Below, in pieces: positions 32,800 through 42,565 of a stretch of 64,000 nucleotides of DNA. Location: NCBI GenBank assembly GCA_003134815.1, contig PLCO01000009.1, positions 268,777 to 332,776 on the forward strand, written 5' to 3'. A program made the position numbers and the translations under genes. Origin of the DNA: Acidobacteriaceae bacterium. GTDB taxonomy: Bacteria; Acidobacteriota; Terriglobia; Terriglobales; Acidobacteriaceae. Position 1 is the stretch's first letter. Each line of letters begins with the position of its first letter. The notes below the pieces were generated by a model. The model made no database searches. It saw nothing but the letters and a program-made list of their open reading frames with translations, and was not told the origin of the DNA.

Positions 32800-32910
32800 C
32801 TGGCTTTCTCGACTGGTTTTCTCGACTGACTCTCTTGATTGGCTCTCTTCGGGGGGCGGTCATTCTCTTCCGGCTTTTTGGGGCGACTTTCTCGGGTGGG
32901 CCTTTCTGGG
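32800..32910 (-). repeat. Degenerate tandem repeat in symporter leader
   Basis: On the minus strand, units like CAGTCGAGAAAAC, CAGTCGAGAAAGC and CAGCCGAGAAACC follow each other directly before the start codon, with more diverged copies upstream (GCCAATCAAGAGAGT, CACCCGAGAAAGTCG). At least four clear copies. Confidence 0.55.
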
Positions 32911-33422
32911 GCGGCCAGAGATAGAGAGAAGTGTACCGGATGGCGCGGCGGTGACGCAGCGCGGGACTGGAGTCCCGCACGACAGCCGGTCTCCCACCAC
33001 AGCGGCATGTGCAGTTCATTGTGAATCTGGTGCCCTTCAAACTGACGCTGTGACCTTAGAGGTATCTCCCAAGACAACCGCTGCATCAAAAGTAATGATG
33101 CGCTGGTTGACGCGCCGCGCGAGTAGAGCTAATCTCGCAGTACCGGAATTGGTACGCGACTCCAACTCGCGGGTGCGCAAGGCAGCCAGGAAGCTGGACA
33201 GGACGCTGAGCTGGGGTTTGCCTCGCGTCGTCAGACTCCCCACACAAACTACCGTTTGCCTTGAAGCGCCCTGCCGGCATGAGCGCTGGCGCGCACTGCG
33301 GACCGCGTCACAACTGTCATTGGCCGCATCTAAATCCAATAGCAACTTTAGGAGGGCCGATGGAGCCCTCGAAAAACTTCCGGCCGCAGGCCTTCGGGAT
33401 CGCTGCCGGACAAAATACACAG

Positions 33423-33444
33423 CCGCTCCTGGTTACAGGAGCGG
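33423..33444 (+). promoter_or_regulatory. Perfect hairpin in phoH leader
   Basis: CCGCTCCTG (33423-33431), loop GTTA, CAGGAGCGG (33436-33444). No T-run follows, so it is more likely an RNA stability or translation-control element. It ends 39 bases before the phoH TTG. Confidence 0.5.
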
Positions 33445-33483
33445 TCCTGATTACACAAGTCGTTGCGGAGGACATTAAACCCT

Positions 33484-34533
<1,050 letters not shown>

Positions 34534-34593
34534 ATCGCCGCGTCGCGTATCATCGAGTTCATCCGGAGCCGCGCAAGCTGCGCTTCGCGCACG

Positions 34594-35133
34594 ATGATTC
34601 TTCTGGACCCAGATTTGGAGCCTGACCCGCGGCTGACCTCCGCCGCAGCGAGGCAAACAGCTGCGCCTGGAACTCCAAAGAATCCCAGTGCTCCCTCTAC
34701 GCGCGCGCTAAGCGGGTTTCTCAAAGAGGCGCAGGTTGCCGTCGGTCTCAGCAGGCAGGTGACGGTGCTGCTGACGACCGATGCTGCGTTGCGCGACTTG
34801 AATCAACGCTTTCGCGGAAAAGATGAGGCGACCGACGTGCTTTCATTTCTTTCGACGAATCCGGTGCCTGATGCTGAGAAAATTGCCGGCGATGTAGCGA
34901 TCAGCGTGGAGACGGCGCGGAAACAGGCTGCCGAACAGGGGCACTCGCTCGCGATCGAGCTGCGAGTCCTGATGCTTCACGGGCTACTGCACCTGGCCGG
35001 CTACGACCACGACAGCGACGAAGGCCGGATGCAGCGGCGCGAGCGGCAACTGCGTACGAAGCTTGGCCTGCCGCAGGGGCTAATAGAGCGGATGAGTACC
35101 AAATCCGCGAAGACGCGGAGGCGCAAGCCATGA
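34594..35133 (+). CDS. ybeY: Endoribonuclease YbeY
   Basis: 179 residues. The zinc motif HGxLHLxGYDH is seen as HGLLHLAGYDHDSDEG; upstream are the conserved LNQRFRGKDEATDVLSFL and GDVAISVE. YbeY matures the 16S rRNA 3' end and takes part in late 70S quality control. The N-terminal 35 residues are low-complexity and the C-terminal 20 are basic (TKSAKTRRRKP). It overlaps the downstream corC-like gene by 4 bases (ATGA), so the two are co-translated. Confidence 0.96.
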   Translation: MILLDPDLEPDPRLTSAAARQTAAPGTPKNPSAPSTRALSGFLKEAQVAVGLSRQVTVLLTTDAALRDLNQRFRGKDEATDVLSFLSTNPVPDAEKIAGDVAISVETARKQAAEQGHSLAIELRVLMLHGLLHLAGYDHDSDEGRMQRRERQLRTKLGLPQGLIERMSTKSAKTRRRKP

Positions 35134-36437
35134 CTCCGCTCGAGATCGTCGCTCTCGTTGCGCTGATTGGGGTGGCTATGCTGGCCTCCTACATCCAGCG
35201 CGTGTATTCGGAGTTCGGCAAAATTCTGAGTCGCGAGGTTCAGGAGAATCTTGACGCGTGGGAGGTGCGCATTGAGCCGCATCTCGGCCTCAGTCGCGAA
35301 CATGCGGCGCTTTGCGCATCTGTACTCAAACAGCTTGCGCTCGGCGTCATTGCTCTCGGATTCGGCGCGCTGCTTTTCATCCGGCCGACGCACCCGGGCC
35401 CGCCGACGACTCTTGAAATTGCGCAGGCCATTCTCGGCGTGGTGCTGGTGGTGGTCTTCGCGTACCAGCTCATCCCCTCGCTGCTGTTCAACCGCACGCG
35501 TGGGTTGTGGGTATCGCGCCTGATGTGGCTGATTCGACTGCTGCTGTGGGTGGTTACGCCCGTTACGGTGTTCATCCGATTCTTCTTTTCGATCGCCGCG
35601 CTGGGCGAGGCGCCGGCTGGTCCCGAGGAGGAGGCTCAGGCGCCGGGCGTTGAAGAGCTGATTGAGGCCGGCGAGGAAGAGGGAATTCTGGAGCAGAGCG
35701 ACTTCGAGCTGGTTCGCTCGGCGGTGGAGTTCGGCGATATGCTGGTGCGCGAATTAATGACGCCGCGGCCGGAGGTTTTCGCCGTGCCCGAAACGACGAC
35801 GATCGAGCGATTCCTTGAGATGCTGAGGGAGCAAAATTACTCTCGCGTGCCGGTTTATTCCGGCTCGCTCGACCACATCAAGGGGCTGGCGTTCGCTCAC
35901 GACCTTTTGCAGATCACCGATGTAGAAGCAGGCACGCGTACCGTCGCAACGATTCTGCACCCTGCGGCCTTTGTGCCCGAGACGAAGCGCGGCTATGAGC
36001 TGCTGCGAGAGATGCAGCGCGAGAAGCAGCACATGCGCATTGTGATCGACGAATATGGCTCGGTTGCGGGACTGGTGACGATCGAGGATTTGCTGGAGCA
36101 GATTGTCGGCAATATTCGCGACGAGCACGAGACGGATACGCAGATCGAAGAGCCGCAGCGAGAGCCTTCGGGCGCGTGGCTGATTCCGGGCAGCTTTCCT
36201 GCCGATCAACTGGGCGATGTGATTGGCGAGCCGGTGGAGATGGGCCAGAACTACGAAGCGTCGACGCTGGGCGGGCTGGTGAGCGAAATTGCGGGGCGGA
36301 TTCCGAAGGCGGGCGAGATGGTGATGCTTGAGCCGCTCGACCTGCGCGTTGAAGTCGTTGCGTCGACAAGTAGACGGGTGGAGAGCGTGCGGCTGTTTCC
36401 ACCGACGGGAAAGCTGCCATTTCCGAAAGAATCGTAA
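35130..36437 (+). CDS. CorC/HlyC-type CBS-domain membrane protein
   Basis: 435 residues. About three to four hydrophobic helices in the first 155 residues, an acidic linker (PAGPEEEAQAPGVEELIEAGEEEG), a CBS pair (VRELMTPRPEVFAVPETTTIERFLEML ... MRIVIDEYGSVAGLVTIEDLLEQIVGNIRDE) and the C-terminal CorC_HlyC transporter-associated domain (WLIPGSFPADQLGDVIGEP). The family is linked to Mg/Co transport. The membrane part does not look like a full DUF21 module. Its place after ybeZ-ybeY is conserved in many bacteria. Confidence 0.92.
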   Translation: MTPLEIVALVALIGVAMLASYIQRVYSEFGKILSREVQENLDAWEVRIEPHLGLSREHAALCASVLKQLALGVIALGFGALLFIRPTHPGPPTTLEIAQAILGVVLVVVFAYQLIPSLLFNRTRGLWVSRLMWLIRLLLWVVTPVTVFIRFFFSIAALGEAPAGPEEEAQAPGVEELIEAGEEEGILEQSDFELVRSAVEFGDMLVRELMTPRPEVFAVPETTTIERFLEMLREQNYSRVPVYSGSLDHIKGLAFAHDLLQITDVEAGTRTVATILHPAAFVPETKRGYELLREMQREKQHMRIVIDEYGSVAGLVTIEDLLEQIVGNIRDEHETDTQIEEPQREPSGAWLIPGSFPADQLGDVIGEPVEMGQNYEASTLGGLVSEIAGRIPKAGEMVMLEPLDLRVEVVASTSRRVESVRLFPPTGKLPFPKES

Positions 36438-36442
36438 GCCGG

Positions 36443-37135
36443 CTAGCGGGTAAGGCCTTTGAGGATTGCCGCCCGTCCGCTAATTCGCACGTCGCTATGG
36501 GGCAGGCGCCGGCCTCGTTCGAAGACGGCCATGCTGTCATAGACGTGCATCGATAAGGTGGAGCGGGTGAACTCAGTGGCCGGCAACGCATCGCGAGTCC
36601 ACTCAGCGTTCAATTCGTCGATGAGCCCTTTGCAGACTTCGATGAACGTGCCCTCACGCTTCAGGCCGCCTCCATATTCATCCCAATAGGCTGTGTGCAG
36701 ATCTTCCACCAGGTACACGCCGTTGGGAGAGGTACGCGGGTAAAGAAACCGAAAAGTTTCCACCACGTCGCTCATCTGGTGGCTGCCGTCGTCGAGGACA
36801 ACATCGGGCGCGCCGAATTCTGCGAGCACCCCGCTGAGAAAGCCGGTGTCAGACTGGCTGCCGATCCGTATTGCGATTTGGTCTTCCTCAAAGGACTTGC
36901 ACTCGGTGTTCACGTCGATTCCGACGATCTGCGCATTGGGGCCAAGGTAGCGCTTCCACATCTGCGCCGAGCCGCCCCGTCCGCATCCGATCTCGAGAAA
37001 GAGCGTGGGGCGATTCACAAAGCGGCTGAAGTGGGCTTCATACACAGGAAAATAGTGCTTCCATTTGTGAATGGTTCGCTGCTTGTTATTGACAAACTCG
37101 GACCACAGGCTCAATCGATCCTCGCTTTTGTCCAC
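36443..37135 (-). CDS. SAM-dependent methyltransferase, class I
   Basis: 230 residues. Segment KWKHYFPVYEAHFSRFVNRPTLFLEIGCGRGG holds the SAM-binding glycine loop (LEIGCGRGG), then IVGIDVNTEC (acidic residue of strand 2) and PDVVLDDGSHQMSDVVETF. The pattern matches a class I methyltransferase subgroup often found in glycan biosynthesis clusters and related to cephalosporin-hydroxylase-like proteins. Here no such cluster surrounds it. It converges on the corC-like gene with a gap of 5 bases. Confidence 0.85.
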   Translation of the reverse strand: MDKSEDRLSLWSEFVNNKQRTIHKWKHYFPVYEAHFSRFVNRPTLFLEIGCGRGGSAQMWKRYLGPNAQIVGIDVNTECKSFEEDQIAIRIGSQSDTGFLSGVLAEFGAPDVVLDDGSHQMSDVVETFRFLYPRTSPNGVYLVEDLHTAYWDEYGGGLKREGTFIEVCKGLIDELNAEWTRDALPATEFTRSTLSMHVYDSMAVFERGRRLPHSDVRISGRAAILKGLTR

Positions 37136-37436
37136 GCAGCTCGTTTAACGCGGGACACAGTCGCTTCATGCTCATCCGTACCAGAATCTCCGGACGGCTA
37201 AAAGCAATTAAACCATGCGGCCCCCAAGGGGAATTGTTCTGCTTCGATCCTTGAGAGCTACGCGTGGATTTCGCCGCGCCGACGGGGGACGGTGGGGAGG
37301 GTGCGGCTTTTCCGGGCGATGGAGTTATTGCCGTTTCCGAAATGGCTGTGAGCTCGATCCTCCTGGATTGAATCTCGCGCGCGATCATGTATGATCATCG
37401 CCGGTTCTGAATCCAAGCGGGACCGGAGCGGCGGAG
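37136..37436. other. Divergent spacer between methyltransferase and glycosidase
   Basis: About 300 bases with no gene. The right end holds the glycosidase promoter and an overlapping dyad (37368-37396). Confidence 0.5.
37368..37396 (+). promoter_or_regulatory. Promoter with overlapping dyad for the DUF4038-type glycosidase
   Basis: TTGAAT (37368-37373), 16-base spacer, TATGAT (37390-37395). A perfect dyad GATCAT-GT-ATGATC (37383-37396) covers the -10 box, the geometry expected for a repressor site. Confidence 0.45.
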
Positions 37437-39338
37437 GTGCGTTTGGCCAACAGTTTTCTTACACGTCGTGAGTTTGTGCGAACAACTGCCGGAGCCGCTG
37501 CAGTTGGCGTGGCCCCGGGCGCGATACTGGCGGGCGCGGCAGAGACGACGGCTCGGCGCGCTCACGTGTGGGAGAAGCAGGAGATTGTGCTCACGTCGGA
37601 ACACACATTTCCGAATCCCTACACGGACGTGACAGTCTGGATCGAGCTGAGCGGGCCGGGCTTTAACAAGCGCGTCTACGGTTTCTGGAACGGCGGGAAT
37701 GAATTCTGCGTGCGCGTGGCGGCAACCGCGCCGGGAACGTGGCGCTGGCGCAGCGGGTCGCAGCCGGCTGTCGCGGGACTTGCCGGAAAAAGCGGCGCGT
37801 TCGAGGCGGTCGAGTGGACTGAAGGCGAAAAGCAAGAGAACCCGCTGCGACGGGGATTTCTGCAGGCGACCAAGAACAACCACGCGCTCGAATCCGCCGA
37901 CGGTACGCCGTTCTTCGTGCTGGGCGATACGTGGTACGCAACGGGCACCAACCGATTTCGCTGGTTCGACGACGATGAGGAGCGGCCCATCGGGCCAACG
38001 GCCGGCTTCAAAGACTACGTTCGCTTCCGCAAAGCACAAGGCTACAACTGGGTCAACGTGATCGCGGCGTTTCCCAACTGGGAGACCGACGGATTGCCTT
38101 ATCACATCGTGATGAACGATGCGGAGAAGACGACAGTGCGCTCGGCGTGGCTCGAATTCGGCACCGGCAGCGCCAAGAACATGGATAACGAAGGCGGCCG
38201 GCCGTTTCTGTTCCCAGGAAGGGTGCCCGGCTACGAGAATGTGTTCCCCGATGTGGACCGCGTGAATCCCGAGTACTTCAAGGCCATCGACCGCAAGATC
38301 GACTACCTGAACGCCAATGGCTTCATTCCTTTTATCGAGGTGTCGCGCCGCGATGCGAGCGAGTTGTGGAAGAAGTACTACTCATGGCCGGAATCGTACG
38401 CGCGCTTCATTCAATATGTGTGGGCGCGCTACCAGGCCAACAACACGGTGCTCAGTCCGATCCATCTGGACATTGTCCAGGAAAGCATCACGGTTCCGGA
38501 TTTCATGAGGGCCATCGATCTCGTATTCGAGCGCTACGGCCCGCCGCCTTTCGGCACGCTGCTTTCGGCGAACGCGAACCCGTCGACGCTGGTGAACTGG
38601 GGCGAGAATTCGTGGGTGACCCTGCACCAGGTGGGCAACAAGCGCGAGCACGAATATTACTGGTACATGACCGACATTTTCCGTGATGCGCATCCGCGCC
38701 CCGCGCTGAACGGCGAGCCCTATTATGCGGGTTACTTCGACGCGCGCGGCCTGAACGGCGGCTACAAATACGGCGCCAAGGGCGGCACCGAGCAGGACGA
38801 CCAGTTCGTGCGCTCGGCCATGTATGGCAACTTTCTTTCGGGCGGCTTGGCAGGCCATGTGTACGGCGCTGAAGGCATCTGGGGCGCGGACATTGAGCCT
38901 TCCGCTCCCACAAAAATGTGGGATGCGTTTCAGTGGAACTCCGGCGGGCAGATGAAGCACCTGCGCACGTTTGCGTTCTCCATCGACAAGCACTACCAGG
39001 AGCTTGTACCGGATGTGGGTTACGTGGCCCCGAACGCGACGCCGATTCTCAAGGGCTACGAAGGCTGGGCCTACGCGGCGCGCACTGCCGACCAGAACAT
39101 TTTCCTGGTCTACTTCGAGAAGGGATGCCCGAAGAGCGTTGTGCGCGGCGCTCGCATGATGAGCCTCTACCGCGCGCAGTGGTTCGATCCGCGCGAGGGA
39201 ACGTGGCTGGACGTTGGCAACGGAGTCATTGCGGCGAATACGATCGGCGAGATCGAGCTACCCGATTTCCCTAGCGATGCAGATTGGGGATTGAGCCTCG
39301 TGTATCAGGGACCGGCGCCGATGCCCGGGCATTTTTGA
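37437..39338 (+). CDS. Tat-exported glycoside hydrolase (DUF5060/DUF4038 type)
   Basis: 633 residues. A twin-arginine signal (TRREFVRTTAG) leads. Residues 45-125 form an Ig-like DUF5060 module (YTDVTVWIELSGPGFNKRVYGFWNGG); the rest is a (beta/alpha)8 barrel of the DUF4038/apiosidase-like group (FFVLGDTWYATGTNRFRW, PFIEVSRRD, SPIHLDIVQES), with a beta-sandwich C-terminus. Likely cleaves plant or microbial polysaccharide side chains in the periplasm; substrate unknown. Start is ambiguous: GTG 37437, or TTG 37443 which has GGAGG five bases upstream. Confidence 0.87.
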   Translation: MRLANSFLTRREFVRTTAGAAAVGVAPGAILAGAAETTARRAHVWEKQEIVLTSEHTFPNPYTDVTVWIELSGPGFNKRVYGFWNGGNEFCVRVAATAPGTWRWRSGSQPAVAGLAGKSGAFEAVEWTEGEKQENPLRRGFLQATKNNHALESADGTPFFVLGDTWYATGTNRFRWFDDDEERPIGPTAGFKDYVRFRKAQGYNWVNVIAAFPNWETDGLPYHIVMNDAEKTTVRSAWLEFGTGSAKNMDNEGGRPFLFPGRVPGYENVFPDVDRVNPEYFKAIDRKIDYLNANGFIPFIEVSRRDASELWKKYYSWPESYARFIQYVWARYQANNTVLSPIHLDIVQESITVPDFMRAIDLVFERYGPPPFGTLLSANANPSTLVNWGENSWVTLHQVGNKREHEYYWYMTDIFRDAHPRPALNGEPYYAGYFDARGLNGGYKYGAKGGTEQDDQFVRSAMYGNFLSGGLAGHVYGAEGIWGADIEPSAPTKMWDAFQWNSGGQMKHLRTFAFSIDKHYQELVPDVGYVAPNATPILKGYEGWAYAARTADQNIFLVYFEKGCPKSVVRGARMMSLYRAQWFDPREGTWLDVGNGVIAANTIGEIELPDFPSDADWGLSLVYQGPAPMPGHF

Positions 39339-39346
39339 AGCGAAGC

Positions 39347-39904
39347 TCAATGATCGGGGTTTGAGGCTCGCCACTCCCGCCACTCTTCTACCGTAATCTC
39401 CCAGATTTCTGCGGGCAGGCGGCCGGAGACGTAGTCTTTTTCGATGACGCCGATGCGACGCATGCCCTGATTTTCTGAAATGCGGCGCGAGGCTGTGTTT
39501 GCGACGGCTTTGGCCGCACGCAACACGTGGAAGCCGAGCTGATCGAACCAGAAGTCGTTGGCCCACACGCAGGCCTCGCTTATCAGCCCCTGGCGCTGCC
39601 ACGCGAGACCGAGCCAGAAGCCGCGATTGTCTTCTTCGTCGCGCCGCAAATCGAGCAACCCGATGATCTGGTCCGGCGCGGACTTCAGACGCAGCGTCCA
39701 TGCCCACTGGTCGCCGTGCTCCATCGCGGGCAGCGCCACGTCACGGATGAAATGCACCGCGCCATCGGGAGGATACGGCCATGGAACGGCGTTGAGCAGG
39801 AAGCGCACAATTTCCCAGTGGGGGAACAAATCCTGAATCTGCGGCGCGTCGGCCAGTGCGAGCGGGCAGAGGATCAGCCGTTTTGTTTCGCCCGCAGGAA
39901 CCAT
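39347..39904 (-). CDS. GNAT-family N-acetyltransferase (RimJ/RimL-like)
   Basis: 185 residues. Pattern: TKRLILCPLALADAPQIQDLF at the start, IIGLLDLRRDEEDNRGFWLGLAWQRQGLISEACVWANDFWF (acetyl-CoA loop with RQG), and AAKAVANTASRRISENQGMRRIG near the C-terminus. This matches the RimJ/RimL-like branch that acetylates amino groups of proteins or small molecules. Lone gene converging on the glycosidase with eight bases between the stops. Confidence 0.9.
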   Translation of the reverse strand: MVPAGETKRLILCPLALADAPQIQDLFPHWEIVRFLLNAVPWPYPPDGAVHFIRDVALPAMEHGDQWAWTLRLKSAPDQIIGLLDLRRDEEDNRGFWLGLAWQRQGLISEACVWANDFWFDQLGFHVLRAAKAVANTASRRISENQGMRRIGVIEKDYVSGRLPAEIWEITVEEWREWRASNPDH

Positions 39905-40020
39905 GCGCCGATGATACCAGCCATCAATTGGTGAGAAGAAGTCCCGCGAAAGCGGTGCGGGGACCGTTGGTTCCCACCCCGCTTACGCAGACAATCACCG
40001 TGACCGCACTGATGTTGAAA

Positions 40021-40545
40021 TCAGAACCCCTTTCGGCTCTGATCGCGAATGGTTTTGATCTCTGCCGCCGGAATGTGGAGAAACTCAAGAAACTCCTCAT
40101 GTTCCTCCGGCGCCGAGCGTTCGAACTCCGTGTGCCAGCGGTGCATTTGCTCATCGCTGAGCCCGCAGGCCTTCATGATGGAAACCCATTTCTGCTTCGT
40201 AATCATTTTTCCTCTCCTTAGACTTCCGTGGCTCAGCAGCTTGAGGATCGCCGCCTGATGTTCGCGGAGAGTCCTGACCTCGCCGTCCAATTCCATGAGC
40301 CGCCGTTGCAGCACGCTTGCCGCATCGCCGGCCGGGCGATCGAGGATGGCATGAATGTCAGCCAGCCCGAGGCCTGCGTCGCGATAGGCGCGAATCTGAA
40401 GCAGGCGCTCGAGGTCGCGCTCGCCGTAGCAACGGTAGTTCCCGTTGCTACGTTCGGGCGCGCGCATCAGGCCGATGGATTCGTAGTACAGAAGCGCGGT
40501 CCGGCTGAGGCCGGCGCGCCGGGCGAGTTTGCATACTGTCCACAT
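40021..40545 (-). CDS. MerR-family transcriptional regulator
   Basis: 174 residues. An N-terminal winged helix (VCKLARRAGLSRTALLYYESIGLMRAPERSNGNYRCYGERDLERLLQIRAYRDAGL), a dimerisation helix (SVLQRRLMELDGEVRTLREHQAAILKLL), and a C-terminal domain (KWVSIMKACGLSDEQMHRWHTEFE) without the metal-binding cysteines of MerR/CueR. So it probably senses an organic ligand or protein state. A MerR-like dyad lies in its own promoter (40563-40587), which suggests autoregulation. Confidence 0.9.
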   Translation of the reverse strand: MWTVCKLARRAGLSRTALLYYESIGLMRAPERSNGNYRCYGERDLERLLQIRAYRDAGLGLADIHAILDRPAGDAASVLQRRLMELDGEVRTLREHQAAILKLLSHGSLRRGKMITKQKWVSIMKACGLSDEQMHRWHTEFERSAPEEHEEFLEFLHIPAAEIKTIRDQSRKGF

Positions 40546-40562
40546 GGTCTACTCCAAGGATC

Positions 40563-40587
40563 AACCCTATAGTTATAGACAGGTCAA
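40563..40587 (-). promoter_or_regulatory. MerR-type operator/promoter candidate
   Basis: Minus strand: TTGACC (40587-40582) followed by the dyad CTATA-AC-TATAG framed by ACC and GGGT. This is the central-dyad arrangement used by MerR regulators between -35 and -10. The -10 box itself is poor, as expected for a MerR-activated promoter. Confidence 0.45.
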
Positions 40588-40732
40588 GCGGCAATTGGAA
40601 GAAGGCTGAGAGCGCGGAGCAAGTGGCGGCTGCGCGCATGCGCAATGGGCGATAGAATTCACCTTTGTATCGAGTTTGCGATTTGACCGTGGAGATGCGG
40701 CTTTGACGGGTAAGGGAGCGCGGAAAGTTGGA

Positions 40733-41353
40733 ATGCGCCGAGGTGGGCGCGAAGGCTTTGGATTGTCGGCGGCAGATTTGCGCACGTTGCGCGCGCTGAA
40801 GACGCCGGCGAGCATTCAGAAATTCGTCGACGCGCTTGAATATCAGTACGCCGACACGGCGTGGCCGCCTGCGCGCGTGCTAAGAGACCGCAAAGGGCAC
40901 TGCCTGGAAGGAGCGCTTGTGGCCGCTGCGGCACTGCGCGTGAACGGCCATCCGCCGCTGCTGATGGATCTGGAGGCGGTGCGCGACGACGATCACGTGG
41001 TGGCCCTCTACCGCGAACGCGGTTTATGGGGAGGCATTGCGAAGTCGAACTTTGCCGGACTGCGCTTTCGCGCGCCGATTTACCGAACGCTTCGCGAGCT
41101 GGCGCTGAGCTACTTTGAGCACTACTACAATCTGCGCGGCGAACGCACCTTGCGCGCCTACTCGAGACCGGTCAACCTGGCTCGATTAGACAGCCAGAAC
41201 TGGATGACCGACGAGGAAGACGTATGGTGCGTGCCGGAGCTGTTGATTGCGGCGCGACACTACGCGCTGGTTCCGGACAAAGTGGCGCGCGCGCTGCCGC
41301 GGCTCGACCGGCGCAGCTTTGAAGCGGGAATGCACGGCCGGGTGAAGCACTGA
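40733..41353 (+). CDS. Transglutaminase-like cysteine protein
   Basis: The frame is open from a TTG at 40676; the ATG at 40733 (or TTG 40703, preceded by GGAGA) is more likely, giving about 206 residues. The core GHCLEGALVAAAALRVNGHPPLLMDLEAVRDDDHVVAL places a Cys, a His and an acidic residue as in the transglutaminase/protease-like fold. No signal peptide. Substrate unknown. It precedes era by 120 bases that contain a dispersed hairpin. Confidence 0.7.
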   Translation: MRRGGREGFGLSAADLRTLRALKTPASIQKFVDALEYQYADTAWPPARVLRDRKGHCLEGALVAAAALRVNGHPPLLMDLEAVRDDDHVVALYRERGLWGGIAKSNFAGLRFRAPIYRTLRELALSYFEHYYNLRGERTLRAYSRPVNLARLDSQNWMTDEEDVWCVPELLIAARHYALVPDKVARALPRLDRRSFEAGMHGRVKH

Positions 41354-41383
41354 GATAATGCAGAGCCTGCGCCGACATCCAAG

Positions 41384-41429
41384 CCCACCCTAGCCGCAAG
41401 GGCAAAAGCGCGGCGAGGGTGGGGCACCC
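41384..41429. repeat. Dispersed hairpin repeat (TGGGGCACCC family), copy 2
   Basis: CCCACCCT-A-GCCGC pairs with GCGGC-G-AGGGTGGG, then the tag TGGGGCACCC (41420-41429). It lies between the transglutaminase-like gene and era, and a third, diverged copy is inside era about 370 bases further on. Confidence 0.55.
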
Positions 41430-41473
41430 GCTCAACACGAGATGGCCTACACTGAGTCAGGAGTGCATCGCGC

Positions 41474-42562
41474 GTGAAATCAGGATTCGTTGCCATTCTC
41501 GGTCGGCCAAACGTGGGCAAGAGCACGCTGCTGAACGCGCTTACGGGCGAGAAGGTTGCCATTGTTACGGCCAAGCCGCAGACGACGCGCAACCGGATCA
41601 TTGGCGTGGTGGAGGTAGCCGCGCAGAAGCGCGTTCACCCTGCCGCGCAGATCGTATTTGTGGACACGCCTGGCGTACATAAGCCCGGATCGCAGCTCGA
41701 CCGGCGCATGCTGCAGGAGGTTCACGAGGCGCTTGAGTCACGCGACTTGGTGCTGGTGCTGGTGGATGCGACGCGGAGAATACGCGTTGATTCGGATCCC
41801 TCCAAAGCCTCATCCGCCGCGGCGGAGGGGCCTGGGGCACCCAACAAAATTGAGAAACGCAAAACCAATTGGGCGAGCGAGGATGAATTCCTGTTCTCGC
41901 TGGTGCGCAAGCTCGACTGCCCGGTATTTCTTGTGCTGACCAAGATCGACCTGGTGCGCAAGGACCAACTTCTGCCGCTGATCGAGTCACTGACGCGCCA
42001 GTACAACTTTGCCGAGGTGATCCCGGTGAGCGCGCGGAAACGCGACGGCCTGGATGTGCTGGTGCGGAAGATTGTCGATGTGCTGCCCAAGGGCGAGCGC
42101 TACTACCCTAAAGACCAATACACCGACCAGCCTATTCGGTTCATGGTTGCAGAGTTGATTCGCGAGAGCATTCTGATTGAGACCGGCGAAGAAGTGCCGT
42201 ATGCGGCTGCTGTGGTGATTGAGCGCTTCGAGGAGCCGGAGGGGCAGGCGAGACCCGGCAAGAGGCCGCTGACCGGAATTGCGGCGGCCATTTACTGCGA
42301 GCGCGACGGGCAGAAAGCGATCCTGATCGGCAAGGGCGGAGCGAAGCTGAAGGCCATCGGCACTGGAGCGCGGAGGAAGATCGAGTCGCTGTTGGGCACG
42401 CAGGTCTATCTCGAGCTGCGCGTGATCGTCGAGCCGGGCTGGCGCGATTCGCAGGGATTCATCGATTCGCTCGACTGGCGCAGGCAGTTGGAGAGGCTGG
42501 GCAGCGAGCAGGACAATTTAGATATCCGCGGGGAAGATCTGTCACCGGAAGAGGACGGCTGA
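41474..42562 (+). CDS. era: GTPase Era with internal insertion
   Basis: 362 residues (usual 295-310), GTG start. G1 GRPNVGKST, G2 region KPQTTRNRI, G3 DTPG, G4 TKID in place of the usual NKxD (VFLVLTKIDLV), and a C-terminal KH domain (ILIGKGGAKLKAIGTGARRKIE). Era binds 16S rRNA near its 3' end and helps 30S assembly. About 30 residues (102-131, SDPSKASSAAAEGPGAPNK and following) are inserted between the DATRR strand and the EDEFLFSLVRK helix. The DNA there is a palindromic repeat of the TGGGGCACCC family. A further Pro/Lys stretch (EPEGQARPGKRP) lies before the KH domain. Confidence 0.95.
   Translation: MKSGFVAILGRPNVGKSTLLNALTGEKVAIVTAKPQTTRNRIIGVVEVAAQKRVHPAAQIVFVDTPGVHKPGSQLDRRMLQEVHEALESRDLVLVLVDATRRIRVDSDPSKASSAAAEGPGAPNKIEKRKTNWASEDEFLFSLVRKLDCPVFLVLTKIDLVRKDQLLPLIESLTRQYNFAEVIPVSARKRDGLDVLVRKIVDVLPKGERYYPKDQYTDQPIRFMVAELIRESILIETGEEVPYAAAVVIERFEEPEGQARPGKRPLTGIAAAIYCERDGQKAILIGKGGAKLKAIGTGARRKIESLLGTQVYLELRVIVEPGWRDSQGFIDSLDWRRQLERLGSEQDNLDIRGEDLSPEEDG
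41790..41842. repeat. Palindromic repeat inside era (TGGGGCACCC family), copy 3
   Basis: A perfect 14-bp palindrome TCCGCCGCGGCGGA (41813-41826) followed by TGGGGCACCC (41833-41842). It is translated in frame as part of the Era insertion. Confidence 0.5.
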
Positions 42563-42565
42563 CCG

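Larger units (their letters stand above)
32785..33483. other. About 700 bases without a supported gene
   Basis: The first 150 bases are the repeat-rich leader of the symporter. Around 32957-32975 the hairpin GCGGGACT-CCA-type GTCCCGC (GCGGGAC/GTCCCGC) resembles a dispersed repeat. Frames on both strands at 33037-33478 are open because of composition; none has a start with a ribosome site or a recognisable motif. The 3' end holds the phoH leader hairpin at 33423-33444. Confidence 0.45.

Noticed and set aside
33037..33420. 127-residue minus-strand frame and overlapping plus-strand frames at 32951-33518
   Set aside because: A segment RIITFD slightly resembles a PIN/TRAM protein end, but nothing else supports it, there is no ribosome site, and both strands are equally open.
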